Source: a bacterium | Lineage (GTDB): Bacteria > Cyanobacteriota > Vampirovibrionia > Obscuribacterales > Obscuribacteraceae | Length of the DNA stretch: 64,000 nt | NCBI GenBank assembly: GCA_018062085.1 | Contig: JAGOSY010000013.1 | Span: 1-64,000 of the forward strand | Direction of reading: 5' to 3' | Shown: positions 63,257-64,000 of the stretch, in pieces | How positions within the stretch are numbered: the first letter of the stretch is position 1 | Layout of the letters: every line of letters starts with the position of its first letter | Made by a program: the position numbers and the translations under genes | The notes under the pieces: model-generated | What the model saw: the letters and a program-made list of their open reading frames with translations, nothing else | What the model was told of the DNA's origin: nothing | The model's database searches: none

Positions 63257-63427
63257 CATTTTTGCCAATTACGGCCCAGCCAACGGATCGAACATTTTTC
63301 TCTGCGGACCGGACTTAATGTGTACGACATTCAGGTCAGGGCTAGTCGGATGGAGGTGTTCTAGCAAGCGTGTGATCAGTTCGGTGTCATTCAAGTGCAG
63401 CGCATTGGCTGCCTCAATTGTGTGTTT

Positions 63428-63457
63428 CTGTCAGAAAATCTTGGGATTTTCTGACAG
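63428..63457. terminator. Hairpin between convergent genes (GTCA family, copy 4)
   Basis: CTGTCAGAAAATC (63428-63440) pairs with 63445-63457 over 13 bp with a TTGG loop, followed by TTTTTTA. It lies 170 nt past the TPR stop and 4 nt past the phosphatase stop, so it can serve both directions. It shares its GTCAGA core with hairpins at 34948, 40358 and 53679. Confidence 0.8.
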
Positions 63458-63461
63458 TTTT

Positions 63462-64000
63462 TTATCTTGAAGTGGGAACTACCGAAGCTGCAGAAGCCGC
63501 AGTCGAACCAGTCGCTTTACTGGCCGAAGCCTCTGGCAGGTCATCAAAAGCTGACTTTATTGGCTTGCCGTCAAACTCTTTTGGAATTGGTACGTCAAGT
63601 AACCATAGCGCCGTTGCTGAGGTATCGTATGTGGTGACTGGTTCGGTGATTTTAAAACCATGTTTGACACCATCGCCCCAGACAATCCACGGAATAGTCA
63701 TATCTTCTGGCGAGCGCGAGCCGTGGGTCTTGTCGTGACCACCATGATCGGCGGTAAGAATTACCACGGAGCTTTTTTGAATGCCAGCTTTTTCGATTGC
63801 TTTCATGACAGTGTCAAGTGCTGCATCTGAATCGGCTAGAGCTTGTAGCTGTTCCTTCGAGCCCCAACCATACTGGTGGCCAGCGCCGTCTGGGTCAGCA
63901 AAGTGAATGAAGCAGAGATTGGGTTTGCGCTGTTCAATATATTGAGCGGCGCAAGTAGCCACTGCTTTAGATTCGTAAGAGGGCAGAGAGAATCTATTGA
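63462..64000 (-). CDS. Alkaline-phosphatase/phosphodiesterase-like enzyme, 5' part missing
   Basis: The frame is open to the window edge, so only the C-terminal 179 residues are seen. A FIHFADPDGAGHQYGW segment and the VVILTADHGGHDKTHG motif (metal-binding D and H) are typical of the alkaline phosphatase superfamily, type I phosphodiesterase/nucleotide pyrophosphatase branch. The distal part SATALWLLDVPIP also matches that group. The N-terminal nucleophile lies outside the window. The last 25 residues are Ala/Ser/Thr-rich. The GTG at 63962 is not the true start, because the frame continues upstream as sensible protein. Confidence 0.88.
   Translation of the reverse strand, partial: NRFSLPSYESKAVATCAAQYIEQRKPNLCFIHFADPDGAGHQYGWGSKEQLQALADSDAALDTVMKAIEKAGIQKSSVVILTADHGGHDKTHGSRSPEDMTIPWIVWGDGVKHGFKITEPVTTYDTSATALWLLDVPIPKEFDGKPIKSAFDDLPEASASKATGSTAASAASVVPTSR

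Noticed and set aside
1..64000. CRISPR array, IS element or prophage
   Set aside because: No array of regularly spaced repeats, no transposase or integrase and no phage structural genes were found; accessory genes are dispersed.

Overview
The window reads as chromosome of a Gram-negative, non-photosynthetic bacterium of roughly balanced base composition. My best guess is a relative of the cyanobacteria in the Melainabacteria/Vampirovibrionia group (Obscuribacterales-like). This is inference from the gene mix: a Ski2-like helicase of the type common in cyanobacteria, a SigF-like sigma factor, a KdsC-like Kdo phosphatase (implying LPS), many TPR proteins, and many lineage-specific proteins with acidic disordered N-termini. 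No rRNA or other marker settles the taxonomy.

Layout. From 1 to about 24.3 kb the window is accessory in character: two Fic proteins, a type IV toxin-antitoxin pair (AbiEi/AbiEii) with a palindromic operator, a decayed abiEi fragment beside the second Fic gene, a predicted metalloprotease and a CHAP/NlpC-like protein without signal peptides, small secreted or membrane proteins, DUF4142 and DUF2625 proteins, a di-haem cytochrome c, a six-gene minus-strand run (orphan PglX-like methylase, two paralogous secreted proteins flanking an M50 protease, a TPR protein, a YcxB-like protein), and two small ORFs (one probably frameshifted) that a long-ORF search misses. From 24.4 to 64 kb the content is more core-like: citrate synthase, RDD and SpoIIM membrane proteins, a class A beta-lactamase-like serine hydrolase, coaD with a coupled coiled-coil protein, an orphan sensor kinase, a sigma factor, tRNA-Pro(GGG), Ski2-like helicase plus SAM decarboxylase, an FeS-type photolyase, cmk, superoxide dismutase, a tandem MshEN-like repeat protein, a SWIM/SNF2 helicase, an FAD oxidoreductase, kdsC, an AmrS-type radical SAM enzyme, and the 3' part of an alkaline-phosphatase-like gene that runs off the end.

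How the genes work together. Most genes are single or in two- to three-gene runs. The clearest couplings are abiEi/abiEii (8-nt overlap), coaD with a DivIVA-like coiled coil (4-nt overlap), helicase with speD (1-nt overlap), Rdx protein with cmk, and M50 protease with a secreted paralog (3-nt gap).

The most interesting unexplained signals are: (i) a set of seven minus-strand proteins that start with charged, disordered tails, lack signal peptides and in three cases end in a putative hydrolase domain, which look effector- or toxin-like; (ii) a family of four near-perfect hairpins sharing a GTCA core at gene ends; (iii) a protein made of four MshEN-like repeats beside a possible structured RNA; (iv) the paralog-M50-paralog cluster; (v) the abiEi remnant next to a Fic gene with its own direct-repeat operator.
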